Shown here: one piece after another, positions 9,361 to 17,991 of the stretch
Position numbering within the stretch: position 1 is the first letter of the stretch
Layout of the letters: each line of letters opens with the position of its first letter
Assembly: GCA_014879655.1 (NCBI GenBank)
Contig: JACSRS010000036.1
Coordinates: forward strand, 1-48,794
Source of the DNA: Burkholderiaceae bacterium
GTDB taxonomy: Bacteria > Pseudomonadota > Gammaproteobacteria > Burkholderiales > Burkholderiaceae_C
Reading direction: 5' to 3'
Length of the DNA stretch: 48,794 bases
Position numbers and translations under genes: made by a program
The notes under the pieces: generated by a model
The model's input: only the letters and a program-made list of their open reading frames with translations
Told to the model about the DNA's origin: nothing
Database searches by the model: none

Positions 9361-10305
9361 ACCCAGACTGGCCGCACGCACCCCGAACAGAATGCCCAGG
9401 GTCACCAGCGCCAGTCCGGCCAGCAGGAACGGCCCCAGCGGTTCGCCGAGAAAGATCACGGCGGCCAGCGCCGAAAGGCCCGGCACCAGCGCGGTGATCA
9501 TCGTCGAGCGCACCGGCCCGAACGAGCGGATCATCTGCGTGAACGTGATGCCCGAAATCACCACCGAACCCACGCCCTGGAACAGTACCTGAAAAATGAT
9601 CTCTCCCCACGGAGCCGCTGGCAGCCGGCTGTGCGCCACACCCGCCAGCACCAGCGCGGTATAGACCGGCACATAGGTGACGAAGGCAAACGCGGTGATG
9701 GCGATGGTGGCGCGCACGGCATCCAGACCGTGGCGCCGCGCCAGCACGCCGTAGACCGACCAGCAGAATGCGGCGGTCATGAACAGCAGGTCGCCCTTCC
9801 AGACATCCCCACCGTCAAAGGCCTTGAGCAGGCTGGCGCCGCCCACCATCAGGTCACCGGCGACGATCAGCGCCAGCGCCGCCGCGCGGGCGGGCGTGAT
9901 GCGGTCATGCAGGATCAGCGCCGCCAGCAACGCCGTCCACAGCGGCAGGCTGCCGGGCATCAGCACCGAAGCGTGCGCGGCTGGCGCGTAGAAGAAGCCG
10001 GCGTAAGCCAGCATCGCGTACAGCAGACCGCCGAACAGACCGGCTTGCACCGTCAGCCGCAGCGGCAACGGCGACAGGCCCAGCAGCGAAGAACGGGCAG
10101 CTTCGCCGCGCCGGCGCGCGCGCATGCCCAGCCACAGCCCCCACGGCAGCAGCACACAACTGGCGCCGACGATGCGCGCCAGCGCCAGGTCGAACGGGGT
10201 GAGCGTGCGCGCAGCAGAGGCCCGGGCGATCACGATGAAGGAGGTCCAGATGACCACGGTGACCACGGCGGCAGCGATGCCGATGGTCCGGGGAGAAAAG
10301 CGCAT
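9301..10305 (-). CDS. EamA/DMT-family transporter
   Basis: A 334-residue integral membrane protein with about ten hydrophobic segments in two EamA-like halves; the second half begins near WKGDLLFMTAAFCWSVYGV. The DMT superfamily exports metabolites such as amino acids or nucleotides, but the substrate cannot be deduced. The ATG at 10305 is preferred because the first membrane helix (TIGIAAAVVTVVIWTSFI) follows directly; the 44 codons upstream are not hydrophobic and overlap the divergent dacB gene. The C-terminal tail comes from the dispersed repeat. Confidence 0.88.
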   Translation of the reverse strand: MRFSPRTIGIAAAVVTVVIWTSFIVIARASAARTLTPFDLALARIVGASCVLLPWGLWLGMRARRRGEAARSSLLGLSPLPLRLTVQAGLFGGLLYAMLAYAGFFYAPAAHASVLMPGSLPLWTALLAALILHDRITPARAAALALIVAGDLMVGGASLLKAFDGGDVWKGDLLFMTAAFCWSVYGVLARRHGLDAVRATIAITAFAFVTYVPVYTALVLAGVAHSRLPAAPWGEIIFQVLFQGVGSVVISGITFTQMIRSFGPVRSTMITALVPGLSALAAVIFLGEPLGPFLLAGLALVTLGILFGVRAASLGAPKKIAITDDSTLDISRKQ

Positions 10306-10376
10306 CGCCAGATTATCCGTGCGATGGAGCGTGCGCGTGCAGGGAATCCCGGGCTTCGCCTTAGACTCGCAGAACC

Positions 10377-11897
10377 ATGAGCCCTGCGACCCCCTTCCGG
10401 CCCCGCGCAGCCCACCGGCAACGGGCCAGTGTTGCAACCGTCGCCCGGATCACGCGGGGCCTGGCCGTGCGGATTCTCGGCGGCTGGCTGCTGGCAGGCG
10501 CTGCCGGTGCCGCGCTGGCGGCCGGCGCCCAAACCGCGCTGCCGCCCGAGGTGCTGCAGTCGCTGGCCCGCGCCGGCGTGCCGGCCAGTGCGGTCAGCGT
10601 GCTGGTGGCGCCTTTGCCCGAGGCGGGCACGCCGGCAACGCCCCGGCTGAACTGGCAGGCGGACCTGCCGATGAACCCGGCATCGGTGATGAAGCTGGTG
10701 ACCACCTACGCCGGCCTCGACCTGCTGGGGCCCGACTTCACCTGGACCAACCGGATCTACGTGGACGGCCCGGTGGTCAACGGCGTGCTCAATGGCAACC
10801 TGATCATCCGCGGCAGCGGCGACCCCAAGCTGGTGCTGGAGCGGCTGCAGGCGCTGATCCGGCAGATCATGGCGGCCGGCGTGCGCGAGGTGCGGGGCGA
10901 CATCCTGCTCGACCGCAGCATTTTCGACGTGCCCGAGCGCAACCCGGCCGACTTCGACGACGAGCCGCTGCGCCCCTACAACGCCTCGCCCGACGGCCTG
11001 CTGGTCAATTTCAAGTCACTGATCTTCACCTTCACGCCCGATACCGGCGCGGCCCGCGCGCAGGTGAAGAGCGAACCGCCGATTGCCGGCGTGGACATCC
11101 CCGCCGCACTGCCGCTGTCGGGTGGCGCCTGCGCCGACTGGCGCTCGGCACTGCGGGCCGATTTCGCCGACCCGAAACAGGTGCGTTTCAGCGGTCGCTA
11201 CGCCGCGGCCTGCGGCGAGCGGCAGTGGCCGGTGGCCTATGTCGACCCGCGCAGCTTCGCGACCCGGGTGGTGCAGGCGATGTGGCTGGCCGAAGGCGGC
11301 CAGCTCGGTGGCCGGGTGCGCGAAGCGGCCACGCCGCCCGGTGCGCGGCTGTGGGTGAGCGCCGAGTCGCTGCCGCTGGCCGACATCATTGCCGACATCA
11401 ACAAGTTCTCGAACAACGTGATGGCGCAGCAGCTGTTTCTGACGCTGTCGAGCCAAAACCAGGGCACCGGCAGTTTTGAAGCCTCGCGCCAGCGCCTCGC
11501 GCGCTGGTGGCGCGCGCGCTTTGCCAACCAGGCCGAACCGCTGATCGAAAACGGCTCGGGTCTGTCGCGCCAGGAACGCACCAGCGCAGCGGCCTTGACG
11601 GCGCTGCTGCAAAAGGCCGCCAGCGGGCCGGCGGCTGCCACCTTCCAGCAGTCGCTGGGGCTGGCCGGCGTCGACGGGACCGTGCAGCGCATGCGCGATC
11701 GAAACGGCAACGCCGAGGCGCTGGGCCGGGCCTGGCTCAAGACCGGCTCGCTGCGCGACGTGGCGTCGGTGGCCGGCTACGTCACCGGCCGCAGCGGCGG
11801 CCGCTACAGCCTGGTGGTGATCGTCAATCATGAAAACGCCAGTGCCGTGCGTGCGACGCTGGATCAACTGGTCGAATGGACGGCCCGCCTGCCATGA
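10377..11897 (+). CDS. dacB: D-alanyl-D-alanine carboxypeptidase/endopeptidase (PBP4)
   Basis: Periplasmic class C penicillin-binding protein that trims D-Ala and cuts peptide cross-links in peptidoglycan. The 506-residue protein has a signal peptide (hydrophobic core 33-49, AAGA cleavage region), the SxxK nucleophile in PASVMK (Ser103, Lys106), SxN as SNN (345-347) and KTG in LKTGSL (455-457). The large insertion between SxxK and SxN is typical of PBP4. The start is taken at 10377; the N-terminus is slightly long and Arg-rich, so a later start near residue 30 is possible. It is divergent from the DMT exporter. Confidence 0.93.
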   Translation: MSPATPFRPRAAHRQRASVATVARITRGLAVRILGGWLLAGAAGAALAAGAQTALPPEVLQSLARAGVPASAVSVLVAPLPEAGTPATPRLNWQADLPMNPASVMKLVTTYAGLDLLGPDFTWTNRIYVDGPVVNGVLNGNLIIRGSGDPKLVLERLQALIRQIMAAGVREVRGDILLDRSIFDVPERNPADFDDEPLRPYNASPDGLLVNFKSLIFTFTPDTGAARAQVKSEPPIAGVDIPAALPLSGGACADWRSALRADFADPKQVRFSGRYAAACGERQWPVAYVDPRSFATRVVQAMWLAEGGQLGGRVREAATPPGARLWVSAESLPLADIIADINKFSNNVMAQQLFLTLSSQNQGTGSFEASRQRLARWWRARFANQAEPLIENGSGLSRQERTSAAALTALLQKAASGPAAATFQQSLGLAGVDGTVQRMRDRNGNAEALGRAWLKTGSLRDVASVAGYVTGRSGGRYSLVVIVNHENASAVRATLDQLVEWTARLP

Positions 11898-11973
11898 GGT
11901 CGATCGACCCCTGCTCTCGGAGATCGGCGGCGTTGGGTCGGTCGCTGCCACCGGGAGCCATCGGCACAACGCC

Positions 11974-12228
11974 ATGAGCCCCAGCGACCTGATCGGCTAC
12001 CTCGCCGCCACACTGACCACATGCGCCTTCGTGCCGCAGGTCTGGCTCAGCATCCGGACCCGTGACCTGAGCGGCGTATCGCTGGGAATGTACAGCCTGT
12101 TCACCGCAGGCGTGGCCTTGTGGCTGGTCTATGGCTGGCTGACAGCGGCCTGGCCAGTGGTGGTGGCCAATGCCATTACGCTGACGCTGGCCCTGTGCAT
12201 GCTCGTGCTGAAGCTGCGCAGCCGGTAA
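11974..12228 (+). CDS. SemiSWEET-type sugar transporter
   Basis: An 84-residue membrane protein with three predicted helices and the PQ-loop signature TTCAFVPQVW (helix 1), followed by SGVSLGMYSLFTAGVALWLVYG. Bacterial SemiSWEETs are half-size relatives of eukaryotic SWEET sugar uniporters and act as dimers. The ATG at 11974 fits the family length exactly; an upstream ATG at 11830 lies inside dacB in another frame. It follows dacB by 76 bp. The transported sugar is not known. Confidence 0.88.
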   Translation: MSPSDLIGYLAATLTTCAFVPQVWLSIRTRDLSGVSLGMYSLFTAGVALWLVYGWLTAAWPVVVANAITLTLALCMLVLKLRSR

Positions 12229-12231
12229 CCG

Positions 12232-12260
12232 TTGACACTTTTCGTTGCCCGCACGATACA
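12232..12260 (+). promoter_or_regulatory. Candidate promoter of the SGNH lipase gene
   Basis: A perfect -35 TTGACA (12232-12237) is followed after 17 nt by GATACA (12255-12260), a weak -10. Just after it lies CGGGTA-CT-TACCCG (about 12263-12276), a small hairpin at the likely transcription start. The strong -35 with a weak -10 suggests a regulated promoter. Confidence 0.4.
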
Positions 12261-12321
12261 TACGGGTACTTACCCGCAGTGACCCGCCTAGGGGTCTGCC
12301 CTAAGATGGACGCTGGAAAAC

Positions 12322-12333
12322 GAACGATCGTTC
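12322..12333. promoter_or_regulatory. Palindromic operator candidate GAACGATCGTTC
   Basis: A perfect 12-bp palindrome lies between the candidate promoter and the lipase start codon, 24 bp before the ATG. Short palindromes built on AACG/CGTT are common TetR-family sites, so repression by an unlinked TetR-type regulator is plausible. No tetR gene is in the window. Confidence 0.4.
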
Positions 12334-12357
12334 TATTTTGTCACCAGGAGCAATTGC

Positions 12358-13452
12358 ATGAAGAACATTCGATGGAAACTGGCAGCGCTCGGCGCGGCCT
12401 TGGTACTAGCCGCCTGCGGCGGCAGTGGTGGCGCTGGCAACCAGACCAGTCCGGTCAAATACAGCTCCCTGGTCGTCTTTGGCGACAGTCTGAGCGACGT
12501 CGGCAACCCCAATGTGGGCACGATTGCCTACCTCAGTGCCAACACCGGCGGCGGCGGCACCTGGACGATCAACAACACCGGTACCACCGGCAACCTGATC
12601 TGGGCCGCACGCATGGCCACATTGCTGGGTCTGCCAGCCGCCTGCGCGCAGGAAACCGGCCTTTATCCCAATATTCCGGGCCTGACCGGTGCCCCAGCGA
12701 TGTCACACCCGGGATGTACCAACTACGCCCAGGGCAGCGCCCGCGTGGTCAGCCCGCTCGGCCCCAACTCGCGTGCGCTGCAGGCCTTTGGCCAGACCAC
12801 GCTGGGCCTGACTGCCAAGCCGGTCAAGGAGCAGATGGCCGCGCACCTGGCTGCGGTCGGCGGAAGCTACTCGGGTACCGAACTGGTGACCGTGCTGGCG
12901 GGCGCCAACGATGTGTTCATGGAACTGGCGCTGACCGCGCCTTCCAGCCCGGCAGACGCCGTGCGCAACATGGGCATCTATGGCCAGACGCTGGGACAAC
13001 TGGTCAAAACCGAGATCCTGGCCAAGGGCGCCAAGCGCGTGCTGGTACTGAACGTGCCGGACGTTGCGGGCACACCGTTTGCCAAATCGCTGCCTGCCGA
13101 GCAGCAGGGCCTGATCGACACCCTGGTCAGCACCTTCAACACCGCACTGGCGGCCGAATTGACGGGCGTTTCTGGTGTGGTGCTGGGCGACGCCTACACC
13201 GCCAGCAAGGACCAGAACACCAATCCGGCGCAATACGGCATCACCAACGTCACCACACCGGCCTGCGGACCCAACGCCCTGAGCCCGACGCCCACGACGC
13301 CGGGCACGGCGCTGGTCTGCAACGGCAACAACGTGATCGCCGGTGACGTTTCGCACTACCAGTACGCCGACGACGTGCACCCCACCCCCTACGGGCACCA
13401 GCTGCTGTCGCAGTTTGCCTCCAAGCTGCTGGCCCAGGCTGGCTGGCTGTAA
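12358..13452 (+). CDS. SGNH/GDSL hydrolase lipoprotein (active type)
   Basis: A 364-residue secreted lipase or esterase. It has a signal peptide with lipobox VLAAC (Cys20) and all SGNH blocks: nucleophile in FGDSLSDVG (Ser44), Gly in YAQGSAR, Asn in GANDVF (Asn184), and the acid/base pair in DDVHPTPYGH (Asp338, His341). It is therefore expected to be an outer-membrane-anchored esterase. The start at 12358 has a clear AGGAG 8 bp upstream. It is followed 21 bp later by the ompW-like gene, so the two are probably co-transcribed. A related but inactive copy lies at 14265-15185. Confidence 0.92.
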   Translation: MKNIRWKLAALGAALVLAACGGSGGAGNQTSPVKYSSLVVFGDSLSDVGNPNVGTIAYLSANTGGGGTWTINNTGTTGNLIWAARMATLLGLPAACAQETGLYPNIPGLTGAPAMSHPGCTNYAQGSARVVSPLGPNSRALQAFGQTTLGLTAKPVKEQMAAHLAAVGGSYSGTELVTVLAGANDVFMELALTAPSSPADAVRNMGIYGQTLGQLVKTEILAKGAKRVLVLNVPDVAGTPFAKSLPAEQQGLIDTLVSTFNTALAAELTGVSGVVLGDAYTASKDQNTNPAQYGITNVTTPACGPNALSPTPTTPGTALVCNGNNVIAGDVSHYQYADDVHPTPYGHQLLSQFASKLLAQAGWL

Positions 13453-13473
13453 GCGAACCCAGGAGTCTCACTC

Positions 13474-14145
13474 ATGAAAAACATCATCAAGTTCTCGCTG
13501 ACCGCCGTTGCTCTGGCAGCCGGCATGTCCGCCCAGGCGCAGACCGCCGGCACCTGGATGGGCCGCATCGGCGCCACCGGAATCTACCCGCAGGTCTCCA
13601 GTGGCAACCTCTCGCCACCCGCATTCCCGAACACCCAGGTTGACGTCAGCAGTGACGTGCAACTCGGTGGCGGCATCACCTACATGATCACCGACAACTG
13701 GTCGGTCGACCTGCCGCTGGCGCTGCCGTTCAGCAGCGACATCACAGGTGCCGGGGCGATTGCCGGTGTCGGTACCATCGCCACCAGCAAGGTGCTGCCG
13801 ATGACGCTGTTCGGTCAGTACCGCTTCGGTGACGCCAAAGCCACCTTCCGGCCCTATCTGGGTGCGGGCCTGACTTACGCCTACTTTTACGACGAGACCT
13901 CGACCTTCACGCTGACCTCGCTGACCGGTGGAACCCCTTCGAACCCGACGACGCTGAGCACCAAGTCGAAGTTCGCGCCGACGCTGCAGATCGGCGGCAC
14001 CGTCAACATCAATGAGCGCTGGTTCGTCGATGTCATGGGCGCCTACACCTGGCTGTCGGCCACGTCCACGCTGTCGACCGGCCAGTCCATCAAGGTCACG
14101 CTCAACCCGGCGACGATTGCACTGGCGGTCGGTTACCGCTTCTGA
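13474..14145 (+). CDS. OmpW-family outer-membrane protein
   Basis: A 223-residue protein with a signal peptide (MKNIIKFSLTAVALAAG core, cleavage after AQA near residue 22), then alternating amphipathic strands ending in an aromatic YRF, as in eight-stranded OmpW barrels. Segments TDNWSVDLPLALPF and FRPYLGAGLTYAYF are typical of OmpW, which carries small hydrophobic molecules across the outer membrane. An AGGAG site precedes the ATG. Pairing with a secreted lipase suggests that it could take up lipolysis products; that is inference. Confidence 0.9.
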   Translation: MKNIIKFSLTAVALAAGMSAQAQTAGTWMGRIGATGIYPQVSSGNLSPPAFPNTQVDVSSDVQLGGGITYMITDNWSVDLPLALPFSSDITGAGAIAGVGTIATSKVLPMTLFGQYRFGDAKATFRPYLGAGLTYAYFYDETSTFTLTSLTGGTPSNPTTLSTKSKFAPTLQIGGTVNINERWFVDVMGAYTWLSATSTLSTGQSIKVTLNPATIALAVGYRF

Positions 14146-14161
14146 GTCTGCGCGAACGGGT

Positions 14162-14179
14162 CTGCCGCCGCGGCGGCAG
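14162..14179. other. 18-bp GC-rich palindrome
   Basis: CTGCCGCCGCGGCGGCAG is a perfect palindrome immediately after the ompW stop and just before the terminator. It can form a hairpin that may protect the transcript end. Confidence 0.4.
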
Positions 14180-14183
14180 TTTC

Positions 14184-14228
14184 CAGACAAAAAAAGGCCG
14201 CCCGCCGGGCGGCCTTTTTTTGTCTGGG
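14184..14228. terminator. Bidirectional rho-independent terminator
   Basis: A 45-bp near-perfect palindrome: CCAGAC, seven A, GGCCGCCCG, one C, then the exact complement ending in seven T and GTCTGG. The GC stem with a T-run on either strand ends the lipase-ompW transcript on the plus strand and the SGNH pseudo-hydrolase transcript on the minus strand. Confidence 0.93.
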
Positions 14229-14264
14229 TTTCCGTGCAGTCCCGCCCTTGGTGGCCGGAACCGA

Positions 14265-15185
14265 TTACCAGCGATTGCGGATGTTGGTGTAAGCCTGCGA
14301 CCCGAACAGCCGGTTCGACGCCGGTGTCAGGTACAGGTCGCTGGCGAACATGTAGGTGTCATAGTTCACGCCGGGCACGATGGTGTCGGGCGTGCAGGAG
14401 GTAACCAGCAGCGTGGTGCAGGCAACGTTGAGGGAATTGCCGCTGGATCCGAGATAGTTGGTCGGGTTGTTGCTGACCTGGTTGAAGTAGTTTGCTGCAT
14501 CCACGTACAACACGGTCGCGCCCAGCTGATTGATCGCGATGAGGAACGATTCGTTGAATGAGCGTGGGCAGCCAGCGCAGGTCTGCGGTCCTTCATAGGA
14601 CAGCTGGTTCAGCAAGGTTTCCTGGTTCACCGCGCGCGCATAGGGCGAAACGCCCAGGCCATACACCCCGGTCGCCAGGATGTGCTTGGCGCCCAGATCG
14701 ACCAGTCGCTGCACCACGGCGCCATAGTCCTTGCCGATCTGGTTCACGTTGTCCAGCAACTGCTGGTAGGCCAGGTTGCCCGACAGGTAAAGGTCCATCT
14801 GCTCCTTGATGTCTTCCATGCCGGCCGAGATCATCACCACGTCGTTGGTGGCAAACGAGCTGCGGGCCACAAACGCGTCGATCTGCGCGTTGATGTCGGC
14901 CACGCGCGTGCCGCCGCGGGCAAAACCCCAGCCGCCCTGATCGGCCGCGACCAGTGTCATGCCGTAGCTGGCTGCAACCTGCTGCGCCCAGATGTTGACC
15001 GAGCCGTCATTCACCGTCCAGCGCTTGCCGCCGACCTCGCCGACGTCACTCATGCCGTCGCCGAACGCAATCATGCGCGATGGCACCAACGTCGATGCAA
15101 TGGTGCTGCCACCGCAGGAGGACAGCAGCGCCGCTGTCGCGCAGGCCAGCGCGAGCAGAACGCGGCGCAATGCATTACCGGTCAT
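14265..15185 (-). CDS. SGNH-fold lipoprotein lacking catalytic residues
   Basis: A 306-residue lipoprotein (lipobox LLSSC, Cys24) with clear SGNH-hydrolase architecture. The nucleophile block reads FGDGMSDVG (Gly44 instead of Ser), the Asn block reads AGMEDI (Glu124 instead of Asn) and the C-terminal block reads SDLYLTP (Leu286 where the His belongs). The Gly block (FARGGTR) is kept. The reading frame is intact and the protein has normal length, so it is not a decayed pseudogene; it looks like a pseudo-enzyme, perhaps binding or structural. It shares the MxxFGDxxSDVG frame with the active gene at 12358-13452, from which it is separated by ompW and the shared terminator. Confidence 0.85.
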   Translation of the reverse strand: MTGNALRRVLLALACATAALLSSCGGSTIASTLVPSRMIAFGDGMSDVGEVGGKRWTVNDGSVNIWAQQVAASYGMTLVAADQGGWGFARGGTRVADINAQIDAFVARSSFATNDVVMISAGMEDIKEQMDLYLSGNLAYQQLLDNVNQIGKDYGAVVQRLVDLGAKHILATGVYGLGVSPYARAVNQETLLNQLSYEGPQTCAGCPRSFNESFLIAINQLGATVLYVDAANYFNQVSNNPTNYLGSSGNSLNVACTTLLVTSCTPDTIVPGVNYDTYMFASDLYLTPASNRLFGSQAYTNIRNRW

Positions 15186-15244
15186 AGGGAATTCTCCTGA
15201 GTTGTCTTGCGGGGTAGTTTAACGAAGGGGACCGGTGAAGCGAT

Positions 15245-16234
15245 TCAGCTCGCGGCGGCACGGTCCAGCCGGTCTCGCACACCTTCCCAGGCGACATCCG
15301 GTGGAGGGGTTTCCACCCAGATGATGCGCGCACCCCTGTCGTCGAAATCACGAAGCACCGCAAACAGTTGCCGGGCCGTGGCCGCTGCATCGTCCGGCAT
15401 GCGCCGCAGCATGATGGCCGACGACGCCGGTTTCAGCGCGGCCCGGGCGTAGACAGCGATGTGCGTTGCGTCACGACCCAGCAGGTCCAGTGCGGTCTGC
15501 AGGGATTTGGCGTCCATCTGCCGCAGCCGGGCCTTGGGAGCGTAGTGCGCCTGCAGGGTACCCGGCGCGCGGGGATCGGGCGCTGAAAGCTCGTCCCGGG
15601 AGCGCAGCGGCAGCCCGCAGGCCGCCTGCGCCTGCGCGCGGCTGATGCCCCCCGGGCGCAGCAGCACCGGCGCGCCGCGGGTGCAGTCGATGATGGTCGA
15701 CTCGATGCCCACCTCGCACGCGCCACCGTCGAGCACCAGCAGTTCGTCGCCAAACTCGGCCTGCACGTGCGCGGCGGTCGTCGGGCTGACGCGACCGAAC
15801 TGGTTGGCGCTGGGCGCCGCCAGGCCGAACACACCTTGCGCGGCGCAGGCTTTCAGCACCGCCTGGGCCACCGGATGCGAGGGGCAGCGCAGGCCCACCG
15901 AATCATGGCCCCCGGCTGCCGCCGTTGCGACGCCGGCGCGACGCGGCAGGATCAGCGTCAGCGGCCCCGGCCAGAAGGCCTGCATCAGGCGGTGGGCAAA
16001 CGGCGGGATTTGAGCTGCGAAGTGCCCGGCCTGCGCGGGTTCAGCCACATGCACGATCAACGGATGGTCGGCCGGGCGCGCCTTGGCCGAAAAAATGGCC
16101 GCCACGGCGGCGGCGTTGTCGGCATCGGCCGCCAGTCCATAGACGGTTTCGGTGGGCAGGCCGAGCAGCCCGCCGGCGCGCAGGGCCGCCGCAGCCTTCG
16201 CGACCGACTCGGGCAGGCGTCCGTCGAGGATCAT
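15245..16234 (-). CDS. Threonylcarbamoyl-AMP synthase (Sua5 type)
   Basis: A 329-residue protein with the YrdC-like catalytic domain in the first 200 residues: GLLGLPTETVYGLAADA, KARPADHPLIVHV, PSANQFGRVSPTTA and GIESTIID. A C-terminal Sua5-type domain follows (APGTLQAHYAPKARL linker). It makes threonylcarbamoyl-AMP from threonine, bicarbonate and ATP for tRNA t6A. The length distinguishes Sua5 from the short TsaC form. I chose the ATG at 16234; the open frame continues to 16327 but that part overlaps purK. It lies downstream of purK by about 22 bp on the same strand. Confidence 0.92.
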   Translation of the reverse strand: MILDGRLPESVAKAAAALRAGGLLGLPTETVYGLAADADNAAAVAAIFSAKARPADHPLIVHVAEPAQAGHFAAQIPPFAHRLMQAFWPGPLTLILPRRAGVATAAAGGHDSVGLRCPSHPVAQAVLKACAAQGVFGLAAPSANQFGRVSPTTAAHVQAEFGDELLVLDGGACEVGIESTIIDCTRGAPVLLRPGGISRAQAQAACGLPLRSRDELSAPDPRAPGTLQAHYAPKARLRQMDAKSLQTALDLLGRDATHIAVYARAALKPASSAIMLRRMPDDAAATARQLFAVLRDFDDRGARIIWVETPPPDVAWEGVRDRLDRAAAS

Positions 16235-16256
16235 CGGTTTTCCGGGTCGCGCGGCT

Positions 16257-17438
16257 TCAGAAGGGCTCGATGCCCAGCAAGGCGGCCGCCTGCAGGGCGC
16301 TGGAACGCACCGCCTCCACCGTGGCACCGGTCAGGGTGAGATGGCCCATCTTGCGGCCTTTTCGGGCCTGCAGCTTGCCGTACAGGTGCAGGTGCGCGCC
16401 GGGCAAGGCCAGCACGCCACCCCAGTCGGGCACACGCGGCTGACCGTCAGCGCCGCACCACAGATCGCCCAGCAGGTTCAGCATGATGGCCGGGCTGTGC
16501 TGGCGCGGCGGCGTCAGCGGCAGACCTGCCAGCGTTCGCACCTGCAGATCGAACTGCGACTGGTCACAGGCGTCCAGCGTGTAGTGCCCGCTGTTGTGCG
16601 GGCGCGGCGCCATTTCGTTGACCACCAGCGAACCATCGGCCAGCAGGAAGAATTCGACACACAGCACACCCACGTACTGCAGCTCGTTCACTATTGAAAC
16701 AGTAGCTTCAATCGACTGCTTGACGCTGGATTCTGGCAAATTCGATTCAAATACCTCGGTGACGGCGAGAATCCCCCCCCGATGCAGATTGCGCTGCGGC
16801 GGGAAGTGCACCACGTCGCCGTCCCAGCCCCGGGCGACGATGACCGAACACTCCATAGCCAGCGCCAGGCGTTTTTCCAGCACGCAAGGAACCTCTTTCA
16901 GCGACGCCCAGGCCTGTGCCAGCTCGGCGCGAGTCCCGACGGCAATCTGGCCCTTGCCGTCGTAACCCAGCCGCGCGGTTTTCAGGATGCCTGGCAGCAG
17001 TTCGTCACCGACCGCCGCAAGCTGCTCCGCGGTGCGGATTGCTGCAAAGGGCGCAACCGGCACGCCGCAGCGCACGAAGTGCGCCTTTTCCCGGAGGCGA
17101 TCCTGCGCGATGGCCACGACGTCGGCGCCTGGCGCCACCGGCCGGTGCGCGCCCAGGGTCAGCAACGCAGGTGCGGGCACATTTTCAAATTCGGTGGTGA
17201 TGGCTGCGCAGCGCTGCATCATCTGCGCCAGACCTTGCTCGTCCAGGTAGTCGGTCTGCACGTGATAGTGGCTGACCAGACCGGCCGGGCTGGCCGGGTC
17301 GGGGTCGAGCACGGCCGTGAAATAGCCCATGGTCTGCGCCGCCTGCACGAACATGCGGCCGAGCTGGCCGCCGCCCATCACCCCCAGCGTGGCCTGCTGG
17401 CCGGTGGCGCCGGTCCCGGGCAGGATGGCCTGGGTCAT
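16257..17438 (-). CDS. purK: N5-carboxyaminoimidazole ribonucleotide synthase
   Basis: ATP-grasp enzyme that carboxylates AIR to N5-CAIR in purine synthesis. The 393-residue protein has the N-terminal [11 protein letters not shown] loop, [20 protein letters not shown] (ATP-grasp) and the metal-binding [15 protein letters not shown]. Residues about 228-250 ([19 protein letters not shown] region) are encoded by a copy of the dispersed repeat, in forward orientation on the coding strand. By my recollection of PurK, this segment is normally the same length, so it looks replaced rather than inserted. The ATG overlaps the purE stop by 4 bp, indicating coupled translation. Confidence 0.96.
   Translation of the reverse strand: MTQAILPGTGATGQQATLGVMGGGQLGRMFVQAAQTMGYFTAVLDPDPASPAGLVSHYHVQTDYLDEQGLAQMMQRCAAITTEFENVPAPALLTLGAHRPVAPGADVVAIAQDRLREKAHFVRCGVPVAPFAAIRTAEQLAAVGDELLPGILKTARLGYDGKGQIAVGTRAELAQAWASLKEVPCVLEKRLALAMECSVIVARGWDGDVVHFPPQRNLHRGGILAVTEVFESNLPESSVKQSIEATVSIVNELQYVGVLCVEFFLLADGSLVVNEMAPRPHNSGHYTLDACDQSQFDLQVRTLAGLPLTPPRQHSPAIMLNLLGDLWCGADGQPRVPDWGGVLALPGAHLHLYGKLQARKGRKMGHLTLTGATVEAVRSSALQAAALLGIEPF
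16690..16755 (-). repeat. Dispersed AT-rich element, copy 4 (inside purK)
   Basis: On the plus strand it reads TAGC (16703-16706), 15 nt, GACGCTGG (16722-16729), the reverse of the forward pattern. It is the only intragenic copy read in the forward direction by its host gene. There is no stop or frameshift. Confidence 0.75.
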
Positions 17439-17935
17439 GCCGACCCCGCCGGCGGCAGCGTCATCGCGCGGGCACTTTCCGTCTGGGCGGCACGAAAAGC
17501 CTGCAGCTGCTGCCGCAGCGCCGGGTTTTCATTGGCCAGCAGAGCCACGGCAAACAGTGCCGCATTGGCGGCCCCGGCCGTGCCGATGGCAAAGGTTGCC
17601 ACCGGGATGCCCTTGGGCATCTGCACGATGCTGTGCAACGAATCCACGCCCTGCAGGTGGCGGCTCGCCACCGGCACGCCCAGCACCGGTACCACGGTCT
17701 TCGCCGCGATCATTCCCGGCAGGTGCGCCGCGCCGCCGGCACCGGCGATGATGGCCTTCAGGCCCCGCGGCGCGGCGGCTTCGGCGTACGCGAACATGTC
17801 GTCGGGCATGCGGTGCGCCGACACCACCTGCGCTTCAAAGGGGATGTCAAACTGTTGGAGAATCTGGACTGCGTGCTGCATGGTGTCCCAGTCCGAACTG
17901 GAACCCATGACCACACCGATGAGCGCTTGCGTCAT
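17435..17935 (-). CDS. purE: N5-carboxyaminoimidazole ribonucleotide mutase
   Basis: Class I PurE converting N5-CAIR to CAIR. The 166-residue protein shows [10 protein letters not shown] (9-18), [11 protein letters not shown] and [12 protein letters not shown], the substrate-binding segments of class I enzymes. It is the first gene of a purE-purK (then Sua5) minus-strand run and is divergent from the thioredoxin-domain gene at 17992, with a shared 56-bp intergenic region. purC lies nearby at 18992-19900 and carries the next pathway step. Confidence 0.96.
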   Translation of the reverse strand: MTQALIGVVMGSSSDWDTMQHAVQILQQFDIPFEAQVVSAHRMPDDMFAYAEAAAPRGLKAIIAGAGGAAHLPGMIAAKTVVPVLGVPVASRHLQGVDSLHSIVQMPKGIPVATFAIGTAGAANAALFAVALLANENPALRQQLQAFRAAQTESARAMTLPPAGSA

Positions 17936-17991
17936 GGAGTGCTTTTGGAATGAATGTTGAATTTTAAGGTTTCACCCGGATTGACCCCAGC

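Noticed and set aside
10306-10437. Longer N-terminus for the DMT exporter.
   Set aside because: The added residues are not hydrophobic and would overlap the start of the divergent dacB gene.
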